From: Cyclospora cayetanensis
Taxonomy: Eukaryota; Apicomplexa; Conoidasida; Eucoccidiorida; Eimeriidae
DNA length: 64,000 nucleotides
Reading direction: 5' to 3'
NCBI RefSeq assembly: GCF_002999335.1
Contig: NW_020312755.1
Coordinates: 1-64,000, forward strand
The position numbers were made by a program, and so were the translations under genes. The notes below the pieces were generated by a model. That model was not told the DNA's origin, made no database searches, and worked only from the letters and a program-made list of their open reading frames with translations. This document shows positions 23,262 through 35,513 of this stretch, piece after piece; position 1 is the first letter of the stretch; the number at the start of each line of letters is the position of its first letter.

Positions 23262-26200
23262 CCTTACACATACACACAGAGAGTGAGAAAGAGAGACACA
23301 CATAAGTCCCTCTTTGTCTCGCTGGCTCCTGCTGCTGCTCGCCTTTTCTCCCCCTTCGTGCTGCTGTCAGAAGAGCAGCCTTCTTACCGACCATGCCAAC
23401 TGCTCTCCCTTCCCCCTCCCCTGCAACAGCCTCCTCCGTTCTGTCATACCACACAGCGAATCGAAGGGAAAGTCGACTGCACCAGCGACAGCCGCAGCTG
23501 CTCAGCACACACCTCGATGGCTTTAACCTCCAGGATTGTACACTGCAGCAGGCGTCCTTTGGATTTTGTGCCGTGTTTGCTTGTAAGCTGCTGTGTGGCA
23601 CTGGGAGCGGACACGTCGAAAATGCAAGGGAGCTTGGTAATCGCCTTCTTCATCAGCGTCTCATTAAGCGAACAAATGAGATGAATAAGATCTGCGATGC
23701 CCTCTCCTGTGAGCGCCGATGTAGGCGCAACTGACACGTTTCTTCGTACGTCTGTGTTTTCCCAGTACAAGGCGCAGTTGAAGCCTTCTTCTGCCAGCTG
23801 AAGCGGAAGGACCACCCAAACAATGCAGCATGCGAAGCGATGTAAAACAGGCAAAAAAGGAGGCGGAAAGGTTCATCACATCCAGCCCCACAAGCTGGTG
23901 CCACATCGCATGCCAGCAAAAAAACGCATGCACTGCTGAAAAAGCATGCCGCCTTCCCACGCCACGGAAGCTGCCCATGTCCATACACCGCAGGACCCGC
24001 AAAACACCACCGCATGCACATCGCACAGACAGTTCCAGAATAGCGAATACAGAGAGAGAATAGAGTGAAAATCGAGACAGATCCGCAGTCAAGAAACTCC
24101 CAACACAACACCCTTTGTACGGAGCGGGAGGATGCACCTTCCGCTCTCCATACACCTCTCTGCTCGCAAGATACACATGAGCCCAGAGGTGGAAAAAAAC
24201 GCTGAAGCTTTCGCGAAAAGCTTCCCCTCTTGCCTCTGCCCTCCCCTCCATCCGTCTGCCTCTCCGTTCTAACCCCGCTTTCTCCAACTTTTGCAAACTA
24301 CACACACCCCTCCTCGTTGGCAGGCAGGCGAATCCTCTCACCTGCAAGCGCGCATCTTCCCATCGCGATTTAAACTCCTCCTGGACTGCCGCGCTCTGCA
24401 GCGCCAACAGTTCCTTCACATTGGCTCCCCAATCAACTGCCTTCCACCCGTACAGCCGATCTATCTTGTTGAGTGCCACGACAAAAGGGCATCGTTTTTG
24501 ACGCAAGAGGGAGAGAGATTCACGCGTCTGCGGCTCCATCCCCTGAAACAATATACACAAGCACACGTCCCACGAGCACACCCATACATTCACACGCATA
24601 TCTACCATGTGCAGAGACAGCACAGAGACAGAGTGCGTCCAAAGCGAAAAGCTGAAAAAATGCAAGCGTCTCTGCGCATGGCCATGGTTCCCCTTTTTTA
24701 AAAGAAAAGCCGTCCCCTACATTGCAGCCGATGCAGGGGGCAGATGCTTTTTCCACAAAACGCTGAATGGATGTTGAGGCTACCTGCTGCCTTGCTGCCT
24801 CAAAAACAACTGCTTCTAAGGGCGCAACTACTACGACCACTCATACACCATGTACTGCTGCTGTTGCTGTAGCCTCCTCTGCCTCGCTTTCGTCTCTAAA
24901 ATCCCTCCCTCCCTCCTTGTTTCGCATCGAGACGCACATGCATGATATCAATTACAACTATCGCGAGATCGCAAAGAGAGGAGCCGCGAGCTCTCAAGTT
25001 GGCGAACGAGGCATGGCCAGGTGTATCGATCACTAACAAGCCTGGCAAACGTAAATCCCAGCCGGGTGTGATCTGAAAGAGCAGAAAAAAGCCACACACG
25101 CCTCCACACGCACCTCCTGCCTGCTGCCCTCTACGGTCAGGGAGCTGCAAGACAAAAATCCCTCCCTCCCTTCTCCCCACACCCGTCCCCAACAATCCAC
25201 GTAGACAACGTTCAAACCAACACAAACATACATACATACATTCATATATACATATATACATTCATATATACATATATACATTCATATATATACATTCATA
25301 TATACATTCATGTATACATTCATATATGCACACAGCACATACGTCGAAGCAGCACGCAGGAAACGCGCAGGCTAAGCGCCGCGCGCTGTACGTACACCTC
25401 CCTGTGTGTGCAGCTGTGCAACGCGCCATCCCCATGCTCGCATGCGAATTGCATGTGGACAGAGAAGCAGCACGACAGCAGCAACTACGCGAAAGCAGAC
25501 TGAGAAAGACAAAGGCTGCCACAGCCAGCGCAGGCCTAGATACGGTCCAAAGAAAGCGCAAAGGAGTGTGGAATGCATCGTCATTCTTCATGCAGAAAAC
25601 GCATGCACCCACGCAGAAAAATGCTCGCGCGTCGCTGCATCGCGACACCCCACAACGCGCCCTCCCCACATATGAGCGTACAGCAGACCACGCCACTTTT
25701 TCCCGAAACAAAAAGCCAGAAACTCCGCGAAAAGGCGGAAGACGCCATCCCCTGCTGCTTGACCAATCGCACTGCAGACACCCAGCGAATGCTAAGGAGC
25801 AAGCGTGTTCACGTACCTTGTTGCACTGCTCCAGTAGTGCCTCTCTGGGGAAGAACGTCGCACCAATCTGCTGCGTGATGCCCCCTGCCTCCCCCAGCTG
25901 TACATTCGTTCTACGAATCTTATCGAGCAGCTTCGTCTTTCCTGAACGCCGCGACGTAGGACGCAGCAGCTCAAGTTCATGATAAGACAAACACGCTGAT
26001 GTGCCTTGCGTGGCAAACGAAGGGTGCCCGTGCGTAAAAAGCACGCGCGAAGGAACTCGCAAAAATACACGTAAAATATACACACATACATGCATACACG
26101 TGCATGCATGTACACACATCTACAAATACATATACATACATTTACAAATACATATGGATACATATACTTACATTGACAAATACATATAGACACATCCATT

Positions 26201-29200
26201 TACGTACATATACATACATACACATGCATACATTCACAAATACATATAGACACACCCATTTACATATACATACATTTACAAATACATACACATCCATTTA
26301 CATACACATTTACAAACACATATACATACATTTACAAGTACATATGCATACATACACATGCATTTACAAACACACGTAGATACATTTACATATAGATATA
26401 TATACTTACATACACTTACGAATATACACACAGACATCCATTTACAAATGCATACAGATACATCCATTCACATGTAGATACATCCATTTGCCTACATATA
26501 CATACACTTCCAAATACATTTGCGCACATATATGCATACGTACATATGCACACATATACATACATCCATGTACACACACATGTATACATCCATTTACACA
26601 CAAATATGCATCCATACATATATATATGCACATGCATGCAATTGCATACAACTGCCTAAGGGGCTATCTATGCCTTGATGACGCTTTCTGCAATGGACGC
26701 GGTGTGGAAAAAGCACCCCCTCTCCCCCAACGAAATTAAGCGTCTCCCACTTTGCGTGCGACGTCGCTCACCAGTATCGACGTGCCCCATAATGCAGCAA
26801 ATAGGAGAACGCAATTTTGGCTCATCAACAGCTGCTTTGGAAGGGAATGGCGCCTTATTGGTGCCTGCAACTCCCGCTGCTGCTGCTGCCTCGGGGAAGC
26901 CTTCGCCAACAGAGGCACCAGCAGCAGCTGCTGCTCTTCCTTCTGCTGCCCCCATGCTTGCAGCAGCAGCTGCTGCAGCAGCAGCAGCAGCAGCAAGCCG
27001 CTCCTCCTTAGCCTGTTGCAAAGCCTGCTCCATGGCTGCCCTCCTCCGAACATCGCCAACATTATAACTCTTCTTCTTCTCTCCGGCTGCCGCTTCTGCC
27101 TCGCCAGCGGAGGGAGCAGCAGCGGAGGCAGAAGCGGCAGCTGCCGAAGTGCTCGCCGTCGCTTCCTCGACCTCATCTAGCAGAGACTCCCAATTGTCAA
27201 CTGCAGCTGCAAAAACATTCAAAACGCACATCAGCATGCAGTGTATATGTGTACACGTATAGGGGCGTGAATGTGTATGTGTATGTATGTATACCCACGT
27301 ACGTAGGCATACGTGGATACACATACACATATACTTACGCGCATACACATATACATTTATACATACGCGTATATATATATATATATACATGCATATGAAC
27401 ATCTATACACCTATACATATACACATATATACACCTATTTACCATGCATACATCTATACACGTATGCATCCATAAACCTATTTTACATGAATGCATATAC
27501 ACATAAATACACCTACTTAACATGTATACATATATGTGCCCATAATACTACACACTTGAAGAGACACACACCTGGACGTCTACACACCACTCTTCAGAAT
27601 GATCAGCAGCGCCAAAAGTCGTCACCTCCTCTCCTTCCCCCCTTCTTCTTCCCTCCCTCTGCAAAGCGGCGAACCCTCGAAAAAATGACGGCAAAATGCT
27701 CGCTTACGCTCAGGAGTCTTGGGAGGTGGAGATGTCGAGGCGCTCTGACGATCTAGCTCGGCTTGCAGCTTCAGAAGACGCTCCTTTTCGGCAGCTTCTT
27801 CTGCTTCTTCCTGCTGCTTCTGCAACAACTGCCGCTTCTTCTTTTCCCTCCTCTTGCGATCATCTATAGCCTTGCTACCCACGCCACTCTGCTGAGCTGC
27901 GCAACTCCCCTCCGTATCGCCTGCTGCCAAGGCAGGCACCACAATAAGTCCTTGCTGCTGCAGCTGCTGCAAGTACTGCTGCTGCTTCTTCAGCTTCTTC
28001 TGATCCTTCGTGGACAGAAGCTTGCCTTCCTCCTTGAGACGCTGCTTCTTTTCCGCCTTCTTCTTCGCCCTCAGTTCACGCTCCAGCTGGCGCTGACGTT
28101 CTTCCTCCTCCTCCCTGCAAATGCGCGCAAACGTCTCTCGAAGACAGTGCCGTGTCAGCGTTTTAGCGAGAGTCTCCCACCGACCCCACCCTCTACCCCC
28201 TTACCCCAGTCCTTACCCTTATTCGCGCCACGCACTGCAGAGTGCACATTCGGAGCAAGCCACAGACACTAAGCACCATGCAAACGACCCCTCCCTTTCC
28301 CCCCCCGCGCTCTCCTCCCACACCAAGCCTCACTTTTTCCGCAGCTCCTCTTCCTCGCGTCTCAGTCTAGCCTCCTCTTCCTCCTGCAGCCGCTGCTGCT
28401 CCTGCAACAACTGCAGACGCTGCTGCGCTGCGCGCACTGCGGCAGAGACAGGCGCCTTCTTTCCAGCCGAAGCTGAAGCCTGTGAGAAAAGTCAAAACAG
28501 CAGAATAACACAAACCGTAAGGGTCCGCAGAGGAGAACTGCACGGAATGGCGGATTCTCACAGAAGGCCAGTACCAATAGCGCTCGCAGTAATTGCAACA
28601 GTGACAGCAAAAGCACCACCAAGAGTGGCAGCACTTGCAATAGTGGCAATCAATAGCCATAATAATTGCAGCAAAAAGTGGCAGCAGCAGAAGCAGCACG
28701 TGGGATGCTGGTTTGCAGGAAATCGAGCGCAGCGACACGACCCCTTGGAGAGCTGTTGTTGCTGCTGTTGTTGCTGCTGTTGTTGCTGCCGTTGCTATTG
28801 CAACAAAAACGAGTATGTTCGAAATGTAGCAGTGCAATTATAGAGACAACGGGTGGGGAGAGAAAAGCCTCATCGCTCTATCTTCAAACTGCATCGGTTT
28901 GGCAGTAGGAGAGACCCTTAAGGCACTGGTAAAGGTCGCACTCAAGAGCACTGTCGAGAACGGCAGCTTTTTGCATGCGCATGCCGAGCTAGACAGACCA
29001 TCTACTGCAACAGCTTCAAAAAATGCATCCTGCTGCAGTGTGCAGCTTACAACGCGCATAGGTAGCCGAGGCGAACCAAGGAGAAACACGCCGCTCAAGA
29101 AGCACATACCTCAAATATGTATTTATACAGCTGAGAGAGATAGCGAGAGAGAGAGAGCGAGAGAGAGATAGCGAGAGAGAGATTGAAAAACGGTGCGTGT

Positions 29201-30677
29201 CTGTGTGTGTGAGAAGGGAAATGAGAGGGCTCACATATACGTGTGTATGTATACAGCTGAGAGAGAGAGCGAGATGTGTATAAATACTTTTATATATTGA
29301 GAAAAGATGTGTGTCTGCGTGTGAAGAGGGAAAGAAAAAGGGGGATGCATGTGTTTCTACCTGTTTTGGTCTGCTCTCATCTGATGAGGACGAAGAGGTT
29401 TTGTCATTCTGTTTCGCCTGTTGCTGCTTTTTTTTTTGTCGCCGTTGAGCGGCACGACTTAATTTTCCCGCAGGGCCTGCTGCAGCTGCTCCTGGTGTAT
29501 CTGCTGCTTCATTTGCTGCTGTGACAGACGCAGATGCAGTTGCAGTTGTGGGAGGAGGAGAGGGAGAAGAAGAGCTCCCCTCTGCTGCTCGCGTTGCTGG
29601 CGCTGGAGTTTTAGCAGGGCAGCTCACGCCTTCGATTTCCTGAAGCAGTGCATCCAGATCTTCGTCCTCCTCAGCAAGTTGCTTCTTGCCCTTCTTCTTT
29701 TGAGGAGGTGCCTTTGCTGAAGCGGGTTGCTTTGAAATCGCTTTTTTGGGAGGGGGAGAAGTCGCTGGAGGGGCTTCAATTTCCTCGAGCAGCCGCTCAA
29801 TGTCGGAGTCGACCTGAAGAGCGAAATTGCAGCATGCCACACACGCTAGGGGTGTGTCTGTCCACATAAATGCCCCCTTCCCCCTGCCGCCAGTGCGCTG
29901 TATCGGAAAGCCTCTGTTCAAAAAGAGAAGCTTCAGACACACCTGAGACGTTTTCTGCCCCTTCTTCTTCGCGGATGCTGCTGCCGAACCGCTAGAGGCA
30001 TCATCCTGTGTAGGTGCAGACGGCTTGGGCTCCTTCACAGGCTCAGGCACTTTCGCCTCGGAGGCATTGCTGCTCTCCTCCTCGCTGTCGCTGCTCTCCT
30101 CCTCGCTGTCGCTGCTCTCCTCCTCGCTGTCGCTGCTCTCCTCCTCGCTGTCGCTGCTCGAATCCGAAAGAGGCACAAACCTTCGCCTTTGCTGCACTAT
30201 GGGCCGCGCTTCCTCCTCCTCCTCACTGCTGCTGCTGCTACTACTCTCCTGAAACACCACCCCGATCACAGCAGCACGGTGTACATACACTCGACGCACG
30301 AAGCTCTACGCATGCCTTCCCGGGGAGCGTTTCGCTCGCAGAAGCACGCGCAGAAGAGGAAAAAATGAGAAACTTTGAATAAAGCGAAAGAAACGCCGGC
30401 AGGCGAGGAGGTCGTGGCGGGGTGTACATGGCTTCTTTGAAGGCGTTGGTGCTTGCTGGCAAGCGCGCGTGCGCTACGCCTCATAGCATAGCAGCAAAGC
30501 AGACAAAATATAGCCAAGACCACGCGCATGCGTCATGATTACACTGCATGTTGAAGGGTGTTTGTAAGCGGCTTGGATCACCTTTCTCTTGGGCAGTGCC
30601 GGCGCGGAGTCGGAGTCGGAGTCGGAAATCCTCCGAGCTGCAGCAGCCCCCCGCTTGGCGTTCTTCCTTGGCGCCAT
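18886..30677 (-). CDS. EIF5B: Translation initiation factor eIF5B, 16 exons
   Basis: Ribosome-dependent GTPase that joins the 60S subunit to the initiation complex in the cytosol. Exons on the minus strand: 30582-30677 (ATG at 30677), 29943-30248, 29361-29813, 28334-28479, 27708-28114, 26772-27200 (or 27206), 25817-25941, 24938-25072, 24342-24542, 23513-23797, 22773-22979, 22245-22467, 20109-20322, 19801-19948, 19211-19420, 18886-18936. All phases agree and give about 1211 residues, close to animal eIF5B. The N-terminus is Lys/Glu/Ser-rich with SDSEEES repeats. G1 is GHVDTGKTKL (split by a phase-1 intron after DTG), G3 is DTPGH, G4 is NKID. Domain II follows ([15 protein letters not shown]), then domain III ([15 protein letters not shown]), domain IV ([16 protein letters not shown]) and a C-terminus ending KKLLDIP. 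The exon-6 acceptor is ambiguous by 6 bp. Nothing is missing, and I am very confident of the identity. Confidence 0.97.
20323..22244 (-). repeat. Large eIF5B intron with internal duplications
   Basis: This 1922-bp intron holds two duplications. A block of about 100 bp (TA-rich, then gaacacaagagaaatatcaa) occurs in tandem at about 20521-20620 and 20621-20722. A block of about 170 bp starting agcctcttcctgc occurs at about 20929-21100 and again at about 21649-21830, roughly 720 bp apart and close to 90 per cent alike by eye. A TA dinucleotide run lies at 21897-21955. Confidence 0.8.
22660..22772 (-). repeat. CAGCAACAG/TAGCAG repeat in eIF5B intron
   Basis: Interrupted triplet repeat (cagcaacagcaatagcag-like) ending directly at the donor site of the exon at 22773-22979. 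A TA/TATG tract is also in this intron at about 22485-22580. Confidence 0.75.
23180..23300 (-). repeat. TA/CATA and GAGA tract in eIF5B intron
   Basis: A gagagcgagagag stretch leads into catacatatacatac units and a TA run, then cacacagagagtgag. It is intronic between exons 22773-22979 and 23513-23797. Confidence 0.75.
25215..25332 (-). repeat. CATTCATATATA repeat in eIF5B intron
   Basis: Units close to tatatacattca repeat about nine times between the exons at 24938-25072 and 25817-25941. No coding signal. Confidence 0.8.
26050..26640 (-). repeat. About 590-bp ACATA/TTACA satellite in P-loop intron
   Basis: Degenerate units such as catttacaaatacatatac fill most of the 830-bp intron 25942-26771. 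This is the phase-1 intron that splits the GTP-binding P-loop of eIF5B. All six frames through the satellite look open but encode only Tyr/Thr/His/Ile or Cys/Met/Val runs. Confidence 0.88.
27235..27560 (-). repeat. TATG/CATA repeat in eIF5B intron
   Basis: CATATACA-type and GTATGTGT-type tracts lie within the intron between exons 26772-27200 and 27708-28114. No conserved sequence was noted. Confidence 0.75.
28660..29345 (-). repeat. Simple repeats in eIF5B intron 28480-29360
   Basis: The intron holds a CTG/TTG run (about 28755-28800), which could encode Cys or Leu runs in false frames, and GAGAGA/GCGAGAGA tracts (about 29128-29185 and 29255-29275). The open frame 28362-28843 on either strand is a product of these repeats. 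Confidence 0.7.
30063..30160 (-). repeat. 21-bp coding repeat SDSEEES in eIF5B
   Basis: Four to five copies of a 21-bp unit (tcctcctcgctgtcgctgctc on +) encode tandem SDSEEES heptads in the acidic N-terminal part. Such sites would suit casein-kinase-2-type phosphorylation (inference). Confidence 0.85.
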
Positions 30678-30965
30678 CCTCAATAAAAACAGAAGAAGAA
30701 GAGGCCGTTGGGAAGTAAAGGGAGACGCTGCTGCGCCTCCCTACGGCTGCTGCTGCAGCTGCCCTCACGCGCAGCAGCAGCCGCAGCTGCTGCTGCTGCT
30801 GCAGCTGCTGCCGTCGCACCCGGCAACTGCGAGCCTCCGCGAGGCCCTCCCAGAGGGGCTCAAGGGAAATGCATGCACAGACGGAGGAAAGAAAACGTGT
30901 AAACGCGGTTGCTGCTGTACACAGGGAGGCGTAATGCATGCCTGCGGAGGACGCCTGCTGTGGGG

Positions 30966-31038
30966 TGATCCCCGAGCTGCTGCTGCTGCTGCTGCTGTTG
31001 CTGCAACAGCAGCAGCAGCAGCAGCAGCTCGGGGATCA
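30966..31038. repeat. Perfect 35-bp inverted repeat, 3-nt loop
   Basis: Left arm 30966-31000 and right arm 31004-31038 are exact reverse complements, separated by only CTG. Each arm has a unique flank (tgatccccgag) followed by seven CTG triplets and TTG. Because of the symmetry both strands encode the same Ala-rich peptide. It could extrude as a cruciform, or could be a fold-back made during cloning or assembly. Confidence 0.97.
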
Positions 31039-31889
31039 GCAGGGGACGGGAGGAGGCTTCCCCTAGCCACAGCGCCTCGAGAACGGCTTGAAACGCGAGA
31101 CTCTGAAAGCGTTTAGCAGTTCCCGTTCGCTCCGTCCGACTACTTGTCGTGGATGTGTGTTATCGTGGTTGCAGTATTTGCAAGGTGTGTTTCCGTAATC
31201 GAGGCACAGGAGGCGTGCCGACCGATTTACAGTCGCATGTCGCGGAGTGACTGTGAACTCTCTGTCGAGGAAGGGGGGGGGGGGGAGAAGGCGTCTGTCT
31301 TCTTAAGGACCCTCAGTGTCTGGTCGGTTAGAGGGGTGCCTCTGCATTCTCTTGCTGCTTCCTCTTCATTGCTAAAGAAGACGCGCTGTGCGTCTACTGG
31401 GAATCATCGAAGGTTCGCGCGGCGCATGCGTGCTCGGAGATTCTGGGTGTCTCGATGCCAGCCAGCCAGCCCTCCTAAAGACTGTGTCGTGTTGCCTCGC
31501 AGCAACGACGATGATGACAGTCGAAGCCTTCTACGGACGGGGAGGCTATCTTGGAGCCACTGGAAAGCCTTTCTCGGGGCAGAAGCGCTGTCTGGCTGCT
31601 GAGACTTCTCTGTAAGAAGACGCTAGACTGAGTGTCTTGCCTCCGTTGCTCTCTCGCTCTCCAGGCTTTCGCCTTCTTCTTCCCCCGCGATCTGCAGCAT
31701 CCTGCTGATTTCTGCTTTTCTGCAATTTTCCAGCTTGTTTGTCGGGTGAGTGCCAACAGCCACTCTCCTGCAGCCGCTTTTGACCTCCTCCTCCGCTTTT
31801 CGCGTCGCCTCTTGAACGTCTGCGCAACTTCGCCTCCTTTCCCGCTGTACAGCCTTCCATCCGTCTACTCGTCTGTTTCTGTCACACAC

Positions 31890-32378
31890 GGCACCAGGAG
31901 GGAGGAGAGGAAGAAGAGAGGAGAGAAGGGAGAGGAGAGGAGAGAGGAGAGGAAGGAGAGAGGAGAGGAGAGAAGGGAGAGGAGAGGAAGAAGAGAGGAG
32001 AGGAAGAAGAGAGGAGAGGAAGAAGAGAGGAGAGGAAGAAGAGAGGAGAGGAGAGAAGGGAGAAGGGGAGAGGAGTGGAGAGGAAGAAGAGAGGAGAGGA
32101 AGAAGAGAGGAGAGGAGAGGAGAGAGGAGAGGAGAGAGGAGAGGAGAGGAGAGAAGGGAGAGGAGAGGAGAGGAGAGAAGGGAGAGGAGAGGAAGAAGAG
32201 AGGAGAGGAAGAAGAGAGGAGAGGAGAGAAGGGAGAGGAGAGGAGAGGAGAGGAAGGAGAGAAGAGGAGAGGAGAGAAGGGAGAGGAGAGGAGAGGAGAG
32301 GAAGGAGAGAGGAGAGGAAAGGAAGAAGAGAGGAGAAAAGGGAGAGGAAAGGAAGAGGAAGGAGAGAAGGGAGAGATT
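31890..32378 (+). repeat. Polypurine GGAGA satellite, about 490 bp
   Basis: Almost uninterrupted purines on the plus strand, made of ggagaggaagaagag and ggagaagggaga units. It would encode Arg/Glu/Lys runs (or Ser/Leu/Pro on the other strand). Long mirror-like purine tracts can form triplex (H-DNA). It lies just upstream of the predicted GTPase start. Confidence 0.93.
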
Positions 32379-32413
32379 TTTTTAGAAAGAAAGTTGCCTA
32401 GGGGAAGTCGCCT

Positions 32414-35400
32414 ATGGCAATTCGTCATTGGAGCAGCTCTTCCCCCCCGTTGATTCTCCTGCCTCTTTTTCTGCTGCTTCTCCTTCTTGGGGGGGGAGGG
32501 AAGTCTCCTGGGGGTCTAGGCTTTAGGCGCGTTGTGGAGACAGCCATTCGTGCCTCTCCAAAGGCTTTCACTGAAGGCTTCTCCTTGCCTCAAAGAGCTC
32601 CTCAGAGTCATCCCCACCACGCGGCTCATTCGCCGCGAGTGCAGCGGCAGCGCAATCCGCATGCCGCGCATGCGCTCTCCAGAGGTCTCCCCAGCGGAAG
32701 CGATGAAGCCTTGGAGGAGCTTTGGGGGCTTGAAGTGTCTCCCGAGGAAGTCTTTCGACTCGCGCAGACTCCGTAGGCGTCGTCTTGGCTTCCTCCTTCT
32801 TGAGTGCTGTCGGGCAGGCTCGACGCGTGGGAGTTTCCAGACTGGCAGTGTCTCGCGCAGCTGCGTGCTGTGTGTATGTGTGTGTACGTGTGTGTGTATG
32901 TGTGTGTACGTGTGTGTGTATGTGTGTGTACGTGTGTGTGTACGGGTTCTGCTTCTTCTCGTGCAGCAGACAACGACAGGCGCTGCTGAGCACAAGGGCT
33001 GCCCACCAGACGGAGAAAGCTTCCCGCGAAGCCGTTTCCAGCGACTCTTCCCACGCAGTCGCGCTGCAAGTCGAGCCTGGAAAGTGCAGCGGCTGCGGAT
33101 CGACTTTCCAGGTTAGCGGCCAAGCGCAAAAGAGCCTCAAAAGACTGGTTCCCCTACATGCTCGCTCGCCGTCTGTCTGTCTGCCTGCCGCGCTCTAGGG
33201 AGCTTTCCCGGCAACACCCTTAAAACAGCCTTCCCAACGCTCTGCCGTTCGTTACAACCATTTATTCCGAACCACCACCACTTCTCTACCTGCTCCTCTT
33301 GCCTTGTTCGACAACAGCACTGTGCGCATGCGCTTCCTTCACGCCAGCAGCAGACTGCGACATGTAGCCCTTCGCTCAGTGTTGGCGCGGCTTCGTGGAT
33401 GTGCGCGTTCAACGCGGTTTCTTGGCTATTCTTGTATGTCTCTGCGTGTATAAATATGTATGCATGTGTGTATATATGTGTGGATATGTATGTATATATG
33501 TGTGGATATGTGTGTGTATATATGTGTGGATATGTATGTATATATGTGTGGATATATGTGTGTATATATGTGTGGATATATGTATGTATATATGTGTGGA
33601 TATATGTATGTATATATGTGTGGATATATGTGTGTATGTGCGTACATGTATATATGTATGTATGCATATATGTGTACATGTATGTATATATGCATGTATA
33701 TGTATATATAGGTATGCATATATGTATGTGTATATATGCATATATGTGTGTATATGTATGTGTATATGTGTATATATATGTATGTATATATACGTATATA
33801 TATGTATGTATATATGTGTTTCGCTGTGGGTGGGTAGGTGGGACTCTCTATTTTTGCGTGGTTTTGTTGCATACTTGGGCTGTTTTAGGCTATTGTGGAT
33901 ATCTGCCGGCTTGTGTGTGTGTGTGTGCGTGTGTGTGGCTGGCGCACAGAGAGACACTCCCGAGGCTCCTGGCTATGTGCTGCCTCACCTCGAGTTGCTG
34001 CTTCAGCAGCAGGGAGAGTCCTCGCGAGGGCCCCTCTCAGCAAGGCTTGCTGCTGGTGGCACAGGGAAGAAAGTGACAGACGCAGATGCATCGTTACCAG
34101 CAGCAGCAGCAGTGGCAGCAGGCGCAGTAGCAGATGCGCACGTGGGCAATTGCGAAACGTATCAAGTGGCTCCTGAGGTGTCGCAGATGGCTGCTGAGTT
34201 GGCTGCAACAAGTCCCCAAACAGACGCGCTCGCAGTCGAAAAGGCGTTAATTGCGCTAGCGCTCCTGAACCCCCACACAACGGAGGCTACGCAAGAAATG
34301 CAGCAGCCAACTGCGGAGTTTCCTGCGAAGCACACGTCTTTGAGGCACCTTCCAGGCCTGAGTGGGAAGCCCTCTGCTTCTAGCGAAGAGCTTTCTCCCG
34401 GGTTGTTATTTGCAGATGGAGCAGCCGTGCAAGCGACGCATGCCACTGAAGAGGCCTTTTCACCCCTGGCAAGTGCCTATGCATCATGCACACTGCCTGC
34501 CCGTTGCCATCTGCCTCGTCGCGCCTGTGAGACCGCACCTTCCTACTCCTGCTCTACTCTTGCTGCAGCTTGGTGAGCGAGCGTCACTCTGGACGCGCTG
34601 TACATACTGCTGATTCCGCAGGTTCTCTGCATGCGCTGCCACGGCTTGCGGTTTGGGAACGGCCCGGGATCGGCATCTCCACAGCTAGGTAGGCAGTCAG
34701 AGTCTGTGCAAGATTGGGGGCAGTTGAGCGGAGAAACAGCGAGAGAAATGCAAGACGCAAAAGCTTCACACGCTACACCGCCTTCCCGCGGCACTGGGTA
34801 AAGGTTCGCGCGGACAGCGGCAGCGTGCAACCCATCAGCTGCCGTATGTGTGTGTGTGTGTGTATGTATATGTGTGTGTATGTATGTATGTGTGTGTGCG
34901 TGTATGTATGCATGTTTCTGTGTCTATGTATGTATGGTTCTGTGTGTATGTATATGCGTAGGTGTGCGTCTATTTGTGTATTTGGGTGTATATGTATGTA
35001 TGTATGTATCTGTGTGTGTCTATATCTATACACACATTTTTATGTGTATGCATGTGCATATTTTATATGTGTGTGTTTGTATGTATGGGTGCGTGTTTGT
35101 GTATATCATATGTATGTGTGTCTGTGTGTCTATGATGAGTGTATCTGGGTGTCTGTGGTTTTATGTGCTGCAGGGGCAGGGGCGGAAGTGGCGAGGGCCT
35201 CTGAGGCGGCAGCGCTGACGGCTGCTCTTCGCACAAAGCGGTGAGCACGACAGCAGTTTGTGCTGGCTGTGGCAGCTAGACGGTCGTGCTCATCTGCGTT
35301 CTCGCGCCGCCTCTTGAGCCTCTGCTCCATAAGGGAGGCTGTGCAAGAGCAGCGATCCTCTAGGACTCGCAAAGGCTCTCCCGAAGGCGGCTCAGGAAAG

Positions 35401-35481
35401 GCTTGAAAGGCGTCGAGGCGCCTTGGATGCAGAGCAAGCGGAACGGCGCGCAGCATGCATGCACGGCGGCTGCCGCTGCAT

Positions 35482-35513
<32 letters not shown>

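Larger units (their letters stand above)
30678..32413. promoter_or_regulatory. Divergent intergenic region between eIF5B and GTPase genes
   Basis: The two start codons (30677 on minus, 32414 on plus) face away from each other, so this 1.7 kb should hold both promoters. It contains CTG/CAG tracts at about 30745-30810, the 35-bp perfect inverted repeat at 30966-31038, a G run at 31268-31280, and a polypurine tract at about 31890-32378 ending some 35 bp before the plus-strand start. Open frames here (31144-31602 and 31632-32453) show no protein-like conservation and are not called. No TATA box is evident. Confidence 0.6.

Noticed and set aside
31144..31602. 152-codon frame as a separate gene or as the start of the GTPase
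   Set aside because: No conserved or structured sequence, and 32414 gives a better leader and the correct phase to the zinc-finger exon.
31632..32453. 273-codon frame of Arg/Glu/Lys on plus, and Ser/Leu/Pro frame on minus
   Set aside because: Translation of the polypurine satellite. The GTPase start with a signal-like leader at 32414 is in another frame.
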